Below the pieces are notes generated by a model. It ran no database searches. It saw only the letters and a list, made by a program, of their open reading frames with translations, and was not told the origin of the DNA. A DNA stretch of 64,000 bases from Alteromonas gracilis (lineage in GTDB: Bacteria; Pseudomonadota; Gammaproteobacteria; Enterobacterales; Alteromonadaceae). The first letter of the stretch is position 1. Every line of letters starts with the position of its first letter. Position numbers and translations under genes: made by a program. The stretch covers positions 124,001 to 188,000 of the forward strand of contig NZ_PVNO01000031.1 of assembly GCF_002993325.1 (NCBI RefSeq), written 5' to 3'. Of this stretch, positions 26,543 through 36,153 are shown in pieces.

Positions 26543-28516
26543 ATGATTAAGCTTTCTAACGTATCGTTACTGCGCGGTCGTAAAATGCTGCTAGAAGACG
26601 CGTCTGCGCAGGTTTTTCCGGGCCATAAAGTGGCGCTTATTGGCAGTAATGGTTGCGGGAAATCCACCCTTTTTGCGCTATTACGCAATGAGTTAAGCGT
26701 AGATGCGGGTGATTGCAGCGTGCCGAGTGACTGGCGTATTGTGAGTGTGGCACAGGAAACACCGGCTACCAACAGAACTGCGATAGACTATGTTGTTGAT
26801 GGCGACAAACATTTACGTTCATTACAGGCTAACCTAGAGGCCGCTGAAAAAAGCGGTGATGGCGTTCAAATTGGCCAAATACACGGTCAATTAGAGCAAG
26901 CTGGCGCGTACGATGTTGAATCCCGAGCGGCGACGATTTTGTCAGGCCTGGGATTTACCAATACCCAGTTGAGTGCGCCTGTGACAGACTTTTCCGGCGG
27001 GTGGAGAATGCGCTTAAATCTAGCGCAGGCACTACTTTGCCCGTCAGACCTTCTGCTGCTGGATGAACCAACAAACCACTTAGATTTAGACGCCGTTATA
27101 TGGTTAGAGAAGTGGTTACAACGCTATGCTGGCACTCTCCTGTTGATATCTCACGACAAAGCTTTCATTGATAACACCGTTGCTCAAATTATAAGTGTAG
27201 AGCAGCAAAAATTGATTACTTATACGGGTAACTACTCAGCCTATGAGACCCAGCGTGCAGAGCGTATTCGCTTGCAGAACCTAGAGTATGAAAAGCAGCA
27301 GCAAAAAGTAGCACACTTGAATTCGTTTATTACGCGATTTAAAGCGAAGGCGAGTAAAGCAAAGCAGGCGCAAAGTCGTATTAAGCAGTTAGAAAAAATG
27401 GAAACTTTATTGCCTGCGCATATGGCTAGCCCCTTTAGCTTCTCTTTCGCCCCACCTACTGCGTTGCCCAATCCGCTCGTGCAAATGGAAAAGATTCAGC
27501 TGGGGTATGATGATCATATCGTACTGCAGCAAGTGAAATTAAACTTAGTGCCAGGCAGCCGGATTGGGCTTCTAGGGCGCAATGGACAAGGTAAATCGAC
27601 GCTTATTAAACTACTTGCTGGTGTACACTCGCCTAAGCAAGGTATTTTCAATACTGCTAAGGGTCTAAAAATTGGTTACTTTGCACAGCATCAATTAGAA
27701 ACATTGGATGCGAATGCTACGCCGCTTTTGCATTTGCAGCGTATTGATGAAAAAGCAACAGAGCAACAATTACGCGACTATTTGGGCGGCTTTGGGTTTA
27801 ATGGTGATGAAGCGTTAGCCCCTGTAGCACCCATGTCGGGCGGTGAAAAAGCGCGTCTTGTGCTGGCATTAATTGTTTATCAAAAGCCAAATTTGCTGTT
27901 GCTGGATGAGCCTACAAACCATTTAGACCTGGAAATGCGCCATGCACTTAATATCGCCCTTCAGGGTTTTGAGGGTGCCATGGTACTGGTATCGCATGAC
28001 CGCTTCTTGCTTTCATCGGTGTGTGAAGATTTCTACTTGGTAGATAGCGGCGAAGTAGAGCCCTTTACAGGTGATTTAGATGATTATCGAGACTGGATTT
28101 TAAAGCAGCAAGCAGCAGAAAAAGCCAAAGCTAACAGCGAAGCGAAAAGTGCAAACAGCGATGATAAAAAAGCAGCGCAGCAAGAAAACGGCGTACAAAA
28201 TAAGCCGGAACGTAAAGTAGACCGTAAGGAAGAAAAACGTCGTGAAGCCGAGTTTAGGCAAAGTGTCGCGCCGCTTAAAAAAGCCATTGAGAAACACGAA
28301 AAAGCGATGGAAAAATACAGTGCAGCACTTGCGGAAGTCGAACAGTCTTTAAGCGATACATCCCTTTACAGCGATGATAAAAAAGCGGAGCTTTTAGCCT
28401 TGCTCGACAAACAAACTCAACTCAAGCAGCAGCTTGAAGAGGAAGAGATGGCTTGGTTAGATGCCCAAGAACAAATTGAGCTAAAGCGAGAAGAGTATGA
28501 CAATGCAATCGCTTAA
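26543..28516 (+). CDS. yheS: ABC-F family ATPase YheS
   Basis: A 657-residue protein with two ABC domains and no membrane segments. Walker A motifs are GSNGCGKST and GRNGQGKST; signature motifs are FSGGWRMRL and MSGGEKARL; Walker B motifs are LLLLDEPTNHLD in both halves. An inter-domain linker and a lysine- and glutamate-rich coiled-coil C-terminus complete the ABC-F plan. ABC-F proteins act on the ribosome. ATG 26543 is chosen, not the upstream TTG 26522, because it has an AGG site and starts at the domain (MIKLSNVSLLRG). It heads an operon with the next three genes. Confidence 0.94.
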   Translation: MIKLSNVSLLRGRKMLLEDASAQVFPGHKVALIGSNGCGKSTLFALLRNELSVDAGDCSVPSDWRIVSVAQETPATNRTAIDYVVDGDKHLRSLQANLEAAEKSGDGVQIGQIHGQLEQAGAYDVESRAATILSGLGFTNTQLSAPVTDFSGGWRMRLNLAQALLCPSDLLLLDEPTNHLDLDAVIWLEKWLQRYAGTLLLISHDKAFIDNTVAQIISVEQQKLITYTGNYSAYETQRAERIRLQNLEYEKQQQKVAHLNSFITRFKAKASKAKQAQSRIKQLEKMETLLPAHMASPFSFSFAPPTALPNPLVQMEKIQLGYDDHIVLQQVKLNLVPGSRIGLLGRNGQGKSTLIKLLAGVHSPKQGIFNTAKGLKIGYFAQHQLETLDANATPLLHLQRIDEKATEQQLRDYLGGFGFNGDEALAPVAPMSGGEKARLVLALIVYQKPNLLLLDEPTNHLDLEMRHALNIALQGFEGAMVLVSHDRFLLSSVCEDFYLVDSGEVEPFTGDLDDYRDWILKQQAAEKAKANSEAKSANSDDKKAAQQENGVQNKPERKVDRKEEKRREAEFRQSVAPLKKAIEKHEKAMEKYSAALAEVEQSLSDTSLYSDDKKAELLALLDKQTQLKQQLEEEEMAWLDAQEQIELKREEYDNAIA

Positions 28517-29006
28517 TCTCGAACCAGGTGTGTTTTGGGACTACAGCGTGTCCCGCTACACCAAGGGAGATATGGCGCCACTTGCAATCTTACTGCAAGA
28601 CAATCACAACGTTAATGTAAACGTATTACTGCTAGTAGGCTGGTGTCTTGAGAACAACTTCATTATAAACTTGCCTCAACTTAAGGCAGTAATAGAGGCC
28701 TCAAGTTCCGTTGAAGAAAAACTTAAGGTTCATAGAGCTAAACGCAAAGCGGCTCACCCTGACAAGGGGGCAGACCCGGCCGTTTACGCTGCGCTGAAAG
28801 CTGAAGAGCTTGAGCTTGAGCGCCAGCAGCAGCGCGATATCGTAGCTGCTTTTAATGAACAATCAGTGGCTCATCTAGGGCAAGCCCAGTTGACAACAGG
28901 ATCGGTATTTAACGCGTCTGTGGCCGCGTTTATCAATGCATATGGTCTTCGCGATAATGCTGAAGCCCGTCGTCTTGTCAGCCTTGTGATTAAAGAATTA
29001 TCGTAA
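28503..29006 (+). CDS. TIGR02444-family protein
   Basis: A 167-residue protein with the start LEPGVFWDYSVSRYTKGDMA, followed by LLQDNHNVNVNVLLLVGWCL, the pattern of a small family found next to yheS in gammaproteobacteria. The function is unknown. ATG 28503 has AGAAGAG 7 bases before it; an ATG at 28497 is also possible. It overlaps the yheS end by 14 bases and precedes yheT by 17, so the operon is tight. Confidence 0.85.
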   Translation: MQSLNLEPGVFWDYSVSRYTKGDMAPLAILLQDNHNVNVNVLLLVGWCLENNFIINLPQLKAVIEASSSVEEKLKVHRAKRKAAHPDKGADPAVYAALKAEELELERQQQRDIVAAFNEQSVAHLGQAQLTTGSVFNASVAAFINAYGLRDNAEARRLVSLVIKELS

Positions 29007-29023
29007 AAGAATAAGAAAATAGA

Positions 29024-30058
29024 ATGAGTAAATCAGCGCTTTCACATGGAAAGATTATAAAAAGTAGCTTTAAGGTGCCTAGATGGGCCAAGAACCGCCA
29101 TGTGCAGACGATTTGGCCGCGCTTTATTCAAAAGCGTTTACCTTTGTCTTACCACATGGAGCGATTAACACTACCTGACGATGATTTTGTCGATGTCGCT
29201 TGGGGGCCTAAGCCACAAGAAACCTCGGGGATCGTTGTTATGTTTCACGGTCTCGAAGGCAGTATACGGTCGCATTACGCTAACGATATGATGGCGCAGC
29301 TATCAGTCAATGGGTGGCAGGTGGTGATGATGCACTATCGTGGCTGCAGCGGCGTACCGAATCTTAAAGCAAGAGCGTATCACAGTGGTGAAACGGAAGA
29401 CCCGAGCTTTTTCTTAGAGTGGCTGCACGAGAAATTCCCACGGATACCCAAAGTGGCTATTGGTTTTTCTCTTGGCGGAAACATGTTGCTGAAGTTACTC
29501 GGTGAGCATCCAGCACAAAAATGGCTGAAGGCCGCTGTTGCTATATCTTCTCCGCTCAAGCTTTCCGAGTGTGCAAAGTCTATTAACCAGGGCTTTTCAA
29601 GGGTATATCAGAAGTATCTGCTTACCAGTATGAAAGACACACTGCGCAAAAAGATGGAGTACATCGACTATCGTAAACTGATTCAGCTAACGAAAAGTGA
29701 TGTAGATAATATTAACAGCTTTACCCAGTTTGATGAAAAAATCACGGCACCCCTTCACGGTTTTGCTGACGCCCAAGATTATTATGAAAAGTGTAGCGCT
29801 TATCATTTCTTAAGTGCAATTCACTGTCCCACGTTAGTACTGCATAGTATTGATGATCCGTTCATGAACCATCTAATTGTGCCCAAAGAAGAAGAGCTTG
29901 CCCGCAATGTAACGGTAGAGCTGAGCGAGCGTGGTGGACATGTAGGGTTTATGCAAGGCTCAATACTGAACCCGAAAGTGTGGCTGCACGAGCGTGTGAA
30001 ACGCTTTGTCAGCGAAGCGTTGCCCGTTAATTCCACCTGTAGTTATGTAAGCCGCTAA
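29024..30058 (+). CDS. yheT: YheT-type alpha/beta hydrolase
   Basis: A 344-residue hydrolase of the AB_hydrolase YheT/ABHD1 group. It has the opening KVPRWAKNRHVQTIWPRF, the oxyanion region MFHGLEGSIRSHY, the nucleophile serine in IGFSLGGNMLLK, and late acid and histidine residues in HSIDDPFM and RGGHVGFM. The substrate in bacteria is not known. The order yheS-yheT-yheU is the same as in E. coli. Confidence 0.93.
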   Translation: MSKSALSHGKIIKSSFKVPRWAKNRHVQTIWPRFIQKRLPLSYHMERLTLPDDDFVDVAWGPKPQETSGIVVMFHGLEGSIRSHYANDMMAQLSVNGWQVVMMHYRGCSGVPNLKARAYHSGETEDPSFFLEWLHEKFPRIPKVAIGFSLGGNMLLKLLGEHPAQKWLKAAVAISSPLKLSECAKSINQGFSRVYQKYLLTSMKDTLRKKMEYIDYRKLIQLTKSDVDNINSFTQFDEKITAPLHGFADAQDYYEKCSAYHFLSAIHCPTLVLHSIDDPFMNHLIVPKEEELARNVTVELSERGGHVGFMQGSILNPKVWLHERVKRFVSEALPVNSTCSYVSR

Positions 30059-30113
30059 ATCGCGATGTTTTTGTCGTAAAAATTGCAACCGACGTTCTTA
30101 ACGAGGAGTTTTA

Positions 30114-30347
30114 ATGATAGTTCCCATCGACGCGCTAGAAGCCGATACGCTTTACAGCTTGGCCGAATCTTTTGTACTGCGCGAAGGAACCGACTATGGC
30201 GAAGAAGAAGTGTCTTTAGACGTTAAAGTCCAACAAGTCTTAGAGAGACTTAAGTCAGGTGAAGCCGTGTTAGTTTACTCAGAACTTCATGAAAGCGTGG
30301 ACATAAAAAGAAAAGAAGATATTCAGCCGAGTGACGAGACTGAATAA
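30114..30347 (+). CDS. yheU: YheU family protein (UPF0270)
   Basis: A 77-residue acidic protein starting [20 protein letters not shown] with [16 protein letters not shown], as in YheU. The function is unknown. An ACGAGGAG ribosome site is close upstream. It is the last gene of the yheS operon; there is no clear plus-strand T tract after the following hairpin. Confidence 0.9.
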   Translation: MIVPIDALEADTLYSLAESFVLREGTDYGEEEVSLDVKVQQVLERLKSGEAVLVYSELHESVDIKRKEDIQPSDETE

Positions 30348-30375
30348 ACAAAAAAGCCGGGTCGAGCAACCCGGC
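30346..30375 (-). terminator. Terminator of the outer-membrane barrel gene
   Basis: GCCGGGT and ACCCGGC form a stem around CGAGCA, followed by TTTTTTGTTT on the minus strand, 24 bases after the gene. It may also stop yheU transcription from the other side. Confidence 0.85.
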
Positions 30376-30398
30376 AACCTTCCTGAGGAGAGGGAGGC

Positions 30399-30953
30399 TT
30401 AAAACGCGTATCGTGCAGTGACCTGCATAATATCCAAATCATCAATAATGCGGTAATTCGCACCGACTGCCCATTGAGGGGTGATATAGTAGTTAGCGCC
30501 TACTCTGAATGTAACCTCACCGTCATCAACATCGTAGTAACCCACTTCACCCGCTAGCTCTACCTGCTCTGTAATCATTGAGCGAAGACCTGCGTTAATG
30601 CTGTAGCCTGTTTCGTCGTTTACATCACCGTCAATGCGCTCTAAGTTTGCGCCGAAATACGCGTCGGTAGTGGCATTTACAGGTAAACGATAGCCGGCGC
30701 CAAGGGTTAACATATCGAAGTCGAAGTTACCCTCTTCAAAGAAGCTGTATTCACCGTTAAGGTACCAGTTGCTGTTTAAAAGGTACTTACCGTTAACGGT
30801 CAAACCATCTGGCTCGAATGACTCGTTGTCATCAAAGTCCATCTTAGTATAACCACCTTCTACATAACGCCAGTCTGGCTTGTCTGCCATAGCTGAAAGA
30901 GGAAGTGTAGCTGCAGTCAGTGCTGCCGTGATAAGTGTGATTGCTTTGCGCAT
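30399..30953 (-). CDS. Small outer-membrane beta-barrel protein
   Basis: A 184-residue protein with a clear signal peptide (ITAALTAATLPLSAMA, cleavage before DKPDW). The rest is alternating amphipathic strands with aromatic girdles, for example YFGANLERIDGDVNDETGYS and VELAGEVGYYDVDDGEVTFR, and it ends with a phenylalanine (MQVTARYAF), the outer-membrane insertion signal. About eight strands are likely. ATG 30953 has AGGAG 7 bases before it, so the longer frame to 31010 is not used. The ligand is unknown. Confidence 0.88.
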   Translation of the reverse strand: MRKAITLITAALTAATLPLSAMADKPDWRYVEGGYTKMDFDDNESFEPDGLTVNGKYLLNSNWYLNGEYSFFEEGNFDFDMLTLGAGYRLPVNATTDAYFGANLERIDGDVNDETGYSINAGLRSMITEQVELAGEVGYYDVDDGEVTFRVGANYYITPQWAVGANYRIIDDLDIMQVTARYAF

Positions 30954-31698
30954 GTGATAACTCCTTAAATGTTCAGCAGTCCGCTTAATATTGAAAAGCG
31001 TGTTTAGCACGCCCTAAACCGGACGTTACGAACTGCCGGATTGATGAACACAAAAAACAAATTTCCTTTTGTGACATCGTTATTCTTTCCATAAAGAACT
31101 CGCATCAGATTTAATCATCAAGATGACGTTCACTAGAAACTTTGCAAAGGCTTTGCCAACAGCAGCATGTTGCTCAGAATTCTTTGTGTGAAATTTTCAT
31201 AAGTAATTGATCAAAATATAAAAAATATTCTGTAGTTTAAGGGGGCACGCCATAGATTGATTTAAGGAAGCTAATAGATTGTGCATTCTAGATACATTTT
31301 GGCATGACTAACTGTCTCTAAAAAACAACAGTTATCCTTTCGTATAGGTCATCGGACGTTCTTACACACTAGTAATTGGACCAAGTTTAAAATTAGTTTT
31401 TCCGCAAATTGTTGTAAGTAAAAGCAAAAAATCACTCCTAGCACTCACACTATCGTGTTGGAACGCCTTTTGCTGATGTGCCTACGAGTTATCCAATTTT
31501 CACCTTTGCCATTTCGGCATGGAATTCGTGATTAAAAAGCAGGTAATCACGAGGGTTGAAGGAAAGGAGTAGAGCACCTTTTCGAGTGTGAGCAGAAGTA
31601 ACCACGTTGGTTTTGTGCACTTATCCGCTGGGAAGCGACGAACCACACTTACGTTCACCATCACTTGGATGACTATTGTTTTCAAAAGGAGAGGACAA
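30954..31698. other. Long AT-rich leader region between the barrel gene and opgG
   Basis: 745 bases without a convincing gene. It must hold the promoters of both divergent genes. The only clear structure is the 9-bp inverted repeat at 31526-31552. Frames in this stretch lack ribosome sites and show no protein-like composition. Confidence 0.5.
31526..31552. promoter_or_regulatory. Inverted repeat in the opgG leader
   Basis: TCGTGATTA and TAATCACGA are exact reverse complements with a 9-base spacer, about 150 bases before the opgG start. The symmetry suits an operator or a leader hairpin. No regulator can be named. Confidence 0.45.
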
Positions 31699-33330
31699 AT
31701 GGCTAAGCCAGTTTTATTTTTCGACCACGTTTCACAAAAGAGTGCAAAGCATTCACGTAAACACGTGCTATCACGCATTCTTTTAGCGATGACCAGTGTT
31801 ATCGCATTCGTTAATTTTCAGCAAGTCATGGCAATCGAGGTTAACGACAGCAACCAGCCTCAAAAAACGTCACCGGTTTTACAGTCAGTTATCGATGCTG
31901 CGCGCGATTCGGCAACGCAAAGCTATGAACAGGATGATCATGGATTAAACAGTAAGTTAAAAGAGATAGATTACACTACCTATCGGTCGATCCGCTTTAA
32001 GCCAGAACAAAGTTTATGGCACGGCGAGAACGATTATGAACTGCAGTTTTTTCACCCTGGCTTTTTATATGAATACCCAGTCACTATTCACACTATTGGT
32101 GGGGATAACAAACCAGAGCGACTTGCGTTTAATAGTGAGATGTTTAACTACGATGGTTCTGCATCGAACTTGGCTGGATTGACCGACGAAAAGTCGGGTT
32201 TTGCGGGATTTCGCGTTCATTATCCAATTAAGAGTGAAGAGTACAAAGATGAATTCGCGGTATTCTTAGGCGCGTCATACTTTCGCCTTGTGGGGAAAAA
32301 TCAGGTTTATGGCATTTCAGCTCGAGGCTTGGCTATTGATACGGCGTTGGCGAAAGGCGAAGAATTCCCTCATTTCACCGAGTTTTGGATAATTGAGCCT
32401 AGCGAAGGTAAGCCCATAACAATTTATGCACGTCTTGAAAGCCCCTCAGTAGCTGGCGCGTATAAATTTGTCATTCAGCCAGATATTGACACTAGTGTAA
32501 AAGTGGAAAGCTGGCTATTTGCTAGAGATGATGTGAGTAAGCTTGGTATTGCACCGTTTACTAGTATGTTCTTGTATGGCGAGAACACTGAAAAGCGTCA
32601 TGATGACTATCGCCCCGAAGTACACGATAGCGATGGTGTGCTTATGGTCACTCACGCAGATGAAGAAATTTGGCGACCGCTTACTAACCCAGCCCGCTTG
32701 CAGGTTACCTCTTTAAGCGATGCAAATCCTAAGGGGTTTGGGATGCTTCAACGCGATGGTGAATGGGATAATTATCTAGATGCCGAAGCCAATTATCATC
32801 TACGTCCAGGCCTTTGGGTAACACCTGAAGCTGGTTTTGAGAAAGGCCGGTTAGAAGTGGTAGAAATTCCCACTAAGTCTGAGATTCACGATAATATCGT
32901 CGCCTTTTGGACCCCCGAAAAGCCGTTTAAGTCAGGAGAGTCCCTCTACTTCGCTTATGAATTGAAGACCGTAGAGCAGAATCCATTTGTAAGTAAACTC
33001 GCGTCTGTAGTACGTACCCGTCAGGGCAAAGCTGTGCTACCCGGCGACGAGTTCAAAAACGACAGTTTAAATACTACTAGACAGTTCAGTGTAGACTTCA
33101 GCGCTCCTTCTTCAGTGTCTTTTGATGACAAGTCAATGAAACTTATTGTGCAGGGCACTAACGGCACAATTTCAAAGCAGCGTCTTTATCCTGTTGCTGA
33201 TGGTCAAGAATGGCGTGCCACGTTTTTCGTAAAACCTAAAGAGAAGCAAACCGTTGATATGCGTGCATATATTGAGCACGACGGTAAACGTGTAAGCGAG
33301 GTTTGGAACTATGTCTATCAACCAAAATAA
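31699..33330 (+). CDS. opgG: Periplasmic glucan biosynthesis protein OpgG
   Basis: A 543-residue periplasmic protein needed to make osmoregulated periplasmic glucans. It has an N-terminal signal (ILLAMTSVIAFVNFQQVMA) and the MdoG domain with IDYTTYRSIRFKPEQSLWHG, FAGFRVHYPIKSEEYKDEFA and GASYFRLVGKNQVYGISARG. ATG 31699 follows AAGGAGAGGA and starts the signal region, so the longer frame to 31588 is rejected. It overlaps opgH by 20 bases and forms the opgGH operon. Confidence 0.95.
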   Translation: MAKPVLFFDHVSQKSAKHSRKHVLSRILLAMTSVIAFVNFQQVMAIEVNDSNQPQKTSPVLQSVIDAARDSATQSYEQDDHGLNSKLKEIDYTTYRSIRFKPEQSLWHGENDYELQFFHPGFLYEYPVTIHTIGGDNKPERLAFNSEMFNYDGSASNLAGLTDEKSGFAGFRVHYPIKSEEYKDEFAVFLGASYFRLVGKNQVYGISARGLAIDTALAKGEEFPHFTEFWIIEPSEGKPITIYARLESPSVAGAYKFVIQPDIDTSVKVESWLFARDDVSKLGIAPFTSMFLYGENTEKRHDDYRPEVHDSDGVLMVTHADEEIWRPLTNPARLQVTSLSDANPKGFGMLQRDGEWDNYLDAEANYHLRPGLWVTPEAGFEKGRLEVVEIPTKSEIHDNIVAFWTPEKPFKSGESLYFAYELKTVEQNPFVSKLASVVRTRQGKAVLPGDEFKNDSLNTTRQFSVDFSAPSSVSFDDKSMKLIVQGTNGTISKQRLYPVADGQEWRATFFVKPKEKQTVDMRAYIEHDGKRVSEVWNYVYQPK

Positions 33331-35302
33331 CCCCGTGAACACATCATCTAACGAGGCTAAAGCCGTACCTCAGGTTAAAAGTGACGGCGCGGTGCGTCAA
33401 TCACATTTCATCTTAAAAGGAGAGCATATGCGTTTGTTCATCATGGCAATGCTGGTTATTCCAAGTACGGCGCTGGCCGGTTGGAGTTTGTACGAAATAT
33501 TTTTACCTAATGGGCTGACTAATTTAGAAATTGCGCAGTTAGGATTAGGGCTTACCCTGTTTGCATGGCTATGTATGGCTTTTTGGACCGGTATAATCGG
33601 TTTCTTTCTACAACTTTTTAATATCGACCCGCTTAGCTTACGGAAAAAACAAGCGCAGCCTAGTGCTGATATGCCACTGACGCAGAAACACGCTATCGTA
33701 ATGCCGGTGTATAATGAAGATACCCGTCGTATTATGGTGGGGTTCGAGGCCTGTATTCGCGAGTTGATGGAAAGCAAAAATAGCGCTCAGTTCGATTTTT
33801 ACATGCTAAGTGATACCCGTGATATGGAAAAGGCCGATGCTGAACTGCGCGCTTTTACCCGTCTAAAGAAACGCTTAGGTGCGTTCTCAAATCAGGTTTT
33901 TTACCGTCGCCGCGAGCAAAATCTTCATAGAAAAGTGGGCAATCTAAAAGAGTTTTGCGAACGCTGGGGGGCTAATTACGAGTCAATGATTGTGCTTGAC
34001 GCGGACAGCGTTATGACCGGAGAACGGATGCAAGATCTTGCTCGTCGTATAGAACAAAATCCAGATACCGCGCTAGTGCAAACTATTCCAATGCCGGTGC
34101 GCCAGAACACATTTTTTGGTCGCTTTGTACAGTTTGCGGCCCATTTATATAGCCCAATGCTTGCCACTGGATTGTCATTCTGGCAAACCGATAGCGCCAA
34201 CTACTGGGGGCACAATGCCATTATTCGTATTGCTCCTTTCATGCAGCATTGCGGGCTTCCTACACTTGAAGGGCGAGCCCCATTTGGTGGCGAAATATTA
34301 AGTCATGACTTTGTAGAAGCCGCTTTATTGCGCCGTGCTGGGTGGCAGGCCTACTTGCTTACCGATACAACAGGCAGCTACGAAGAAGTACCAAGCAATA
34401 TTGTTGATTACGCCATTCGCGACCGCCGCTGGGTGCAGGGCAATATACAGCATTTGGGGCTGCTTAATGTGAAAGGCCTTAAAATGGCGAACCGTCTGCA
34501 CTTTTTATTTGGTGCTTTCGCTTATATTTCTTCACTCATTTTATTTTGCATGTTGGCGTTGGGCACGGCCGATGCGTTAATACGTGCAACGTCAGTACCT
34601 GAGTTTTTCGTCTCTGAGTATCAACTTTTCCCAAGTTGGCAAGTGGCTCGTCAAGACATGATGATGGTGACGATGTGGGGAACCGCAGCGCTTCTCTTTT
34701 TACCGAAAGTGCTGGGTATTGCATTAGCGTTAATAAAGCGTCGCAGCGAGTTTGGCGGAGCGTGGTCATTGATCAAAGGCGCCGTTGTTGAACTGGCCAT
34801 GGCTGTGCTTATTGCCCCCCTTATGATGTTCTACCACAGCTATTTTGTGATCAGTGTTTTTGTTGGTCATTCTGTTAAGTGGGAAGCGCAAGAGCGTGAA
34901 GGACGTAAGGTACCTTGGAGCGTTGCAATTAAACATACGCAAATCATGAGTTGTCTAGCAGTAGCGTGGGGAGTCACCACATTCTACTTTACGCCCTCGC
35001 TGTTTATGTGGCTGCTACCTGTGTTAGTAGGCATGGTGTTGGCTGCGCCTGTTATTCGTTTAACCAGCAGTGACAAGCTAGGCGTAATTATGCGGAAGTG
35101 GGGAGTATTCGTTATCGATCAAGAGGTTTACGAGTGCAAAGCCCTCAAGCGTCTACGCGTAGCGATGCACTATTTTGCAATTACACAGCATAAAGCAGAG
35201 GTGCCCACACTGCCAGATAATGTATGGCAAAGTATGCCGGTGCAGGCGCTTGGTGAAAAGCCTTTACCTATGCGTTACAGATTACCAAATAGCGCCCACT
35301 AA
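33311..35302 (+). CDS. opgH: Glucans biosynthesis glucosyltransferase OpgH
   Basis: A 663-residue inner-membrane GT2 enzyme that polymerises glucose from UDP-glucose for periplasmic glucans. It has two N-terminal helices, the catalytic domain with IVMPVYNEDTRR, the DxD-type DADSVM (about residue 231), GGEILSHDFVEA and DRRWVQGN (about 369), and then several C-terminal helices. The cytoplasmic N-terminus is short compared with the 847-residue E. coli protein. ATG 33311 overlaps opgG. A stronger ribosome site (AAGGAG) lies before an in-frame ATG at 33428, which would remove the first 39 residues; both starts are possible. Confidence 0.93.
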   Translation: MSINQNNPVNTSSNEAKAVPQVKSDGAVRQSHFILKGEHMRLFIMAMLVIPSTALAGWSLYEIFLPNGLTNLEIAQLGLGLTLFAWLCMAFWTGIIGFFLQLFNIDPLSLRKKQAQPSADMPLTQKHAIVMPVYNEDTRRIMVGFEACIRELMESKNSAQFDFYMLSDTRDMEKADAELRAFTRLKKRLGAFSNQVFYRRREQNLHRKVGNLKEFCERWGANYESMIVLDADSVMTGERMQDLARRIEQNPDTALVQTIPMPVRQNTFFGRFVQFAAHLYSPMLATGLSFWQTDSANYWGHNAIIRIAPFMQHCGLPTLEGRAPFGGEILSHDFVEAALLRRAGWQAYLLTDTTGSYEEVPSNIVDYAIRDRRWVQGNIQHLGLLNVKGLKMANRLHFLFGAFAYISSLILFCMLALGTADALIRATSVPEFFVSEYQLFPSWQVARQDMMMVTMWGTAALLFLPKVLGIALALIKRRSEFGGAWSLIKGAVVELAMAVLIAPLMMFYHSYFVISVFVGHSVKWEAQEREGRKVPWSVAIKHTQIMSCLAVAWGVTTFYFTPSLFMWLLPVLVGMVLAAPVIRLTSSDKLGVIMRKWGVFVIDQEVYECKALKRLRVAMHYFAITQHKAEVPTLPDNVWQSMPVQALGEKPLPMRYRLPNSAH

Positions 35303-35322
35303 GTGTTGAGTAATACGAACAT

Positions 35323-35353
35323 AAAAAACCGCACTTAACGTGCGGTTTTTTTT
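35323..35353 (+). terminator. Terminator of opgGH
   Basis: AAAACCGCAC and GTGCGGTTTT form a stem around TTAAC, followed by a run of T. It lies about 20 bases after the opgH stop. Confidence 0.9.
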
Positions 35354-35356
35354 ATC

Positions 35357-35376
35357 TATGCGGACTGGTATTAGGC
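35357..35376 (+). repeat. Dispersed repeat copy 1 (TATGCGGAYTGGTAT type)
   Basis: TATGCGGACTGGTATTAGGC starts 4 bases after the T tract of the opgH terminator. Related copies occur at 42091-42110 and 58748-58770. Confidence 0.6.
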
Positions 35377-35442
35377 ATCAACAACCTTAACTGAAAGTAG
35401 TGCAGGCAAAAGCTGGGTTTCTTCCCCCAATTTGCCAACCTG

Positions 35443-36027
35443 TTACTGTTCAAATGTTACTGAAAATGTCACAGGAACCGTTGTTGTGATGCTTTTGAGG
35501 CCAGCAATTTTTTGAAGTGCAGCTACGCCATCAGCAAGACCGAAAGATTCAGCTTTGATAAGCGTAGGTGCAGTCGTTGATACTGATAACATATCGTCAC
35601 TGACCTTACTGGCTTGCACAGAAAATGAAGTAGGTACCGCTTTACCATGTAGCGTTAGTATACCGTTCACTTTTCCGTTAACTACATCACCTGTCTGAAG
35701 ATTCATCATCGATTCAGGTAAGCTTGCTTCAAAGGTCGCTTGTGCAAATTTCGTTACGTTAAACAGCATCTCCTGCATCCGCTCGTTACGAATATCAATT
35801 GCCGTATTAACCGACGACAAATCCACAGCGACGCTGAGTTTACCGCTATCAGACAACGATCCCTCGAAGCTATCAAATTTATGAATTTCTGTAACTTGGG
35901 CGTTTTTCGTTGATAAAAAATGCAGCACACTGGTTTCGCCGTCAATTGACCAATCAGCTGCAGCAGGGAACGCTAGCCCACAAGTCAGCAGTGCTGCCGA
36001 TAACGTGCGAATACGTGTAATCATCAT
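35443..36027 (-). CDS. YceI family periplasmic protein
   Basis: A 194-residue protein with a signal peptide (LLTCGLAFPAAA, cleavage before DWSID) and a YceI lipocalin-like barrel: SIDGETSVLHFLSTKNAQVT, FDSFEGSLSD, DIRNERMQEMLFNV and VNGILTLHGKAVPTSF. The family binds polyisoprenoid or similar amphiphiles in the periplasm. The start follows AAGGAGT. The gene is convergent with opgH. Confidence 0.9.
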   Translation of the reverse strand: MMITRIRTLSAALLTCGLAFPAAADWSIDGETSVLHFLSTKNAQVTEIHKFDSFEGSLSDSGKLSVAVDLSSVNTAIDIRNERMQEMLFNVTKFAQATFEASLPESMMNLQTGDVVNGKVNGILTLHGKAVPTSFSVQASKVSDDMLSVSTTAPTLIKAESFGLADGVAALQKIAGLKSITTTVPVTFSVTFEQ

Positions 36028-36153
36028 AGGTTACTCCTTCTACTATTGGGTTCCATCTGGCTTGATTTAACCACGACCAGAGTAATGAGGCCCAGCAACA
36101 TTACCACGCTATTATACGTTGGTTAGCACGCTGCGCTATCAGTTTGATACGCG

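Noticed and set aside
33397-33777. 126-codon antisense frame inside opgH
   Set aside because: It is opposite the conserved glycosyltransferase domain, with no start signal and no protein-like features.
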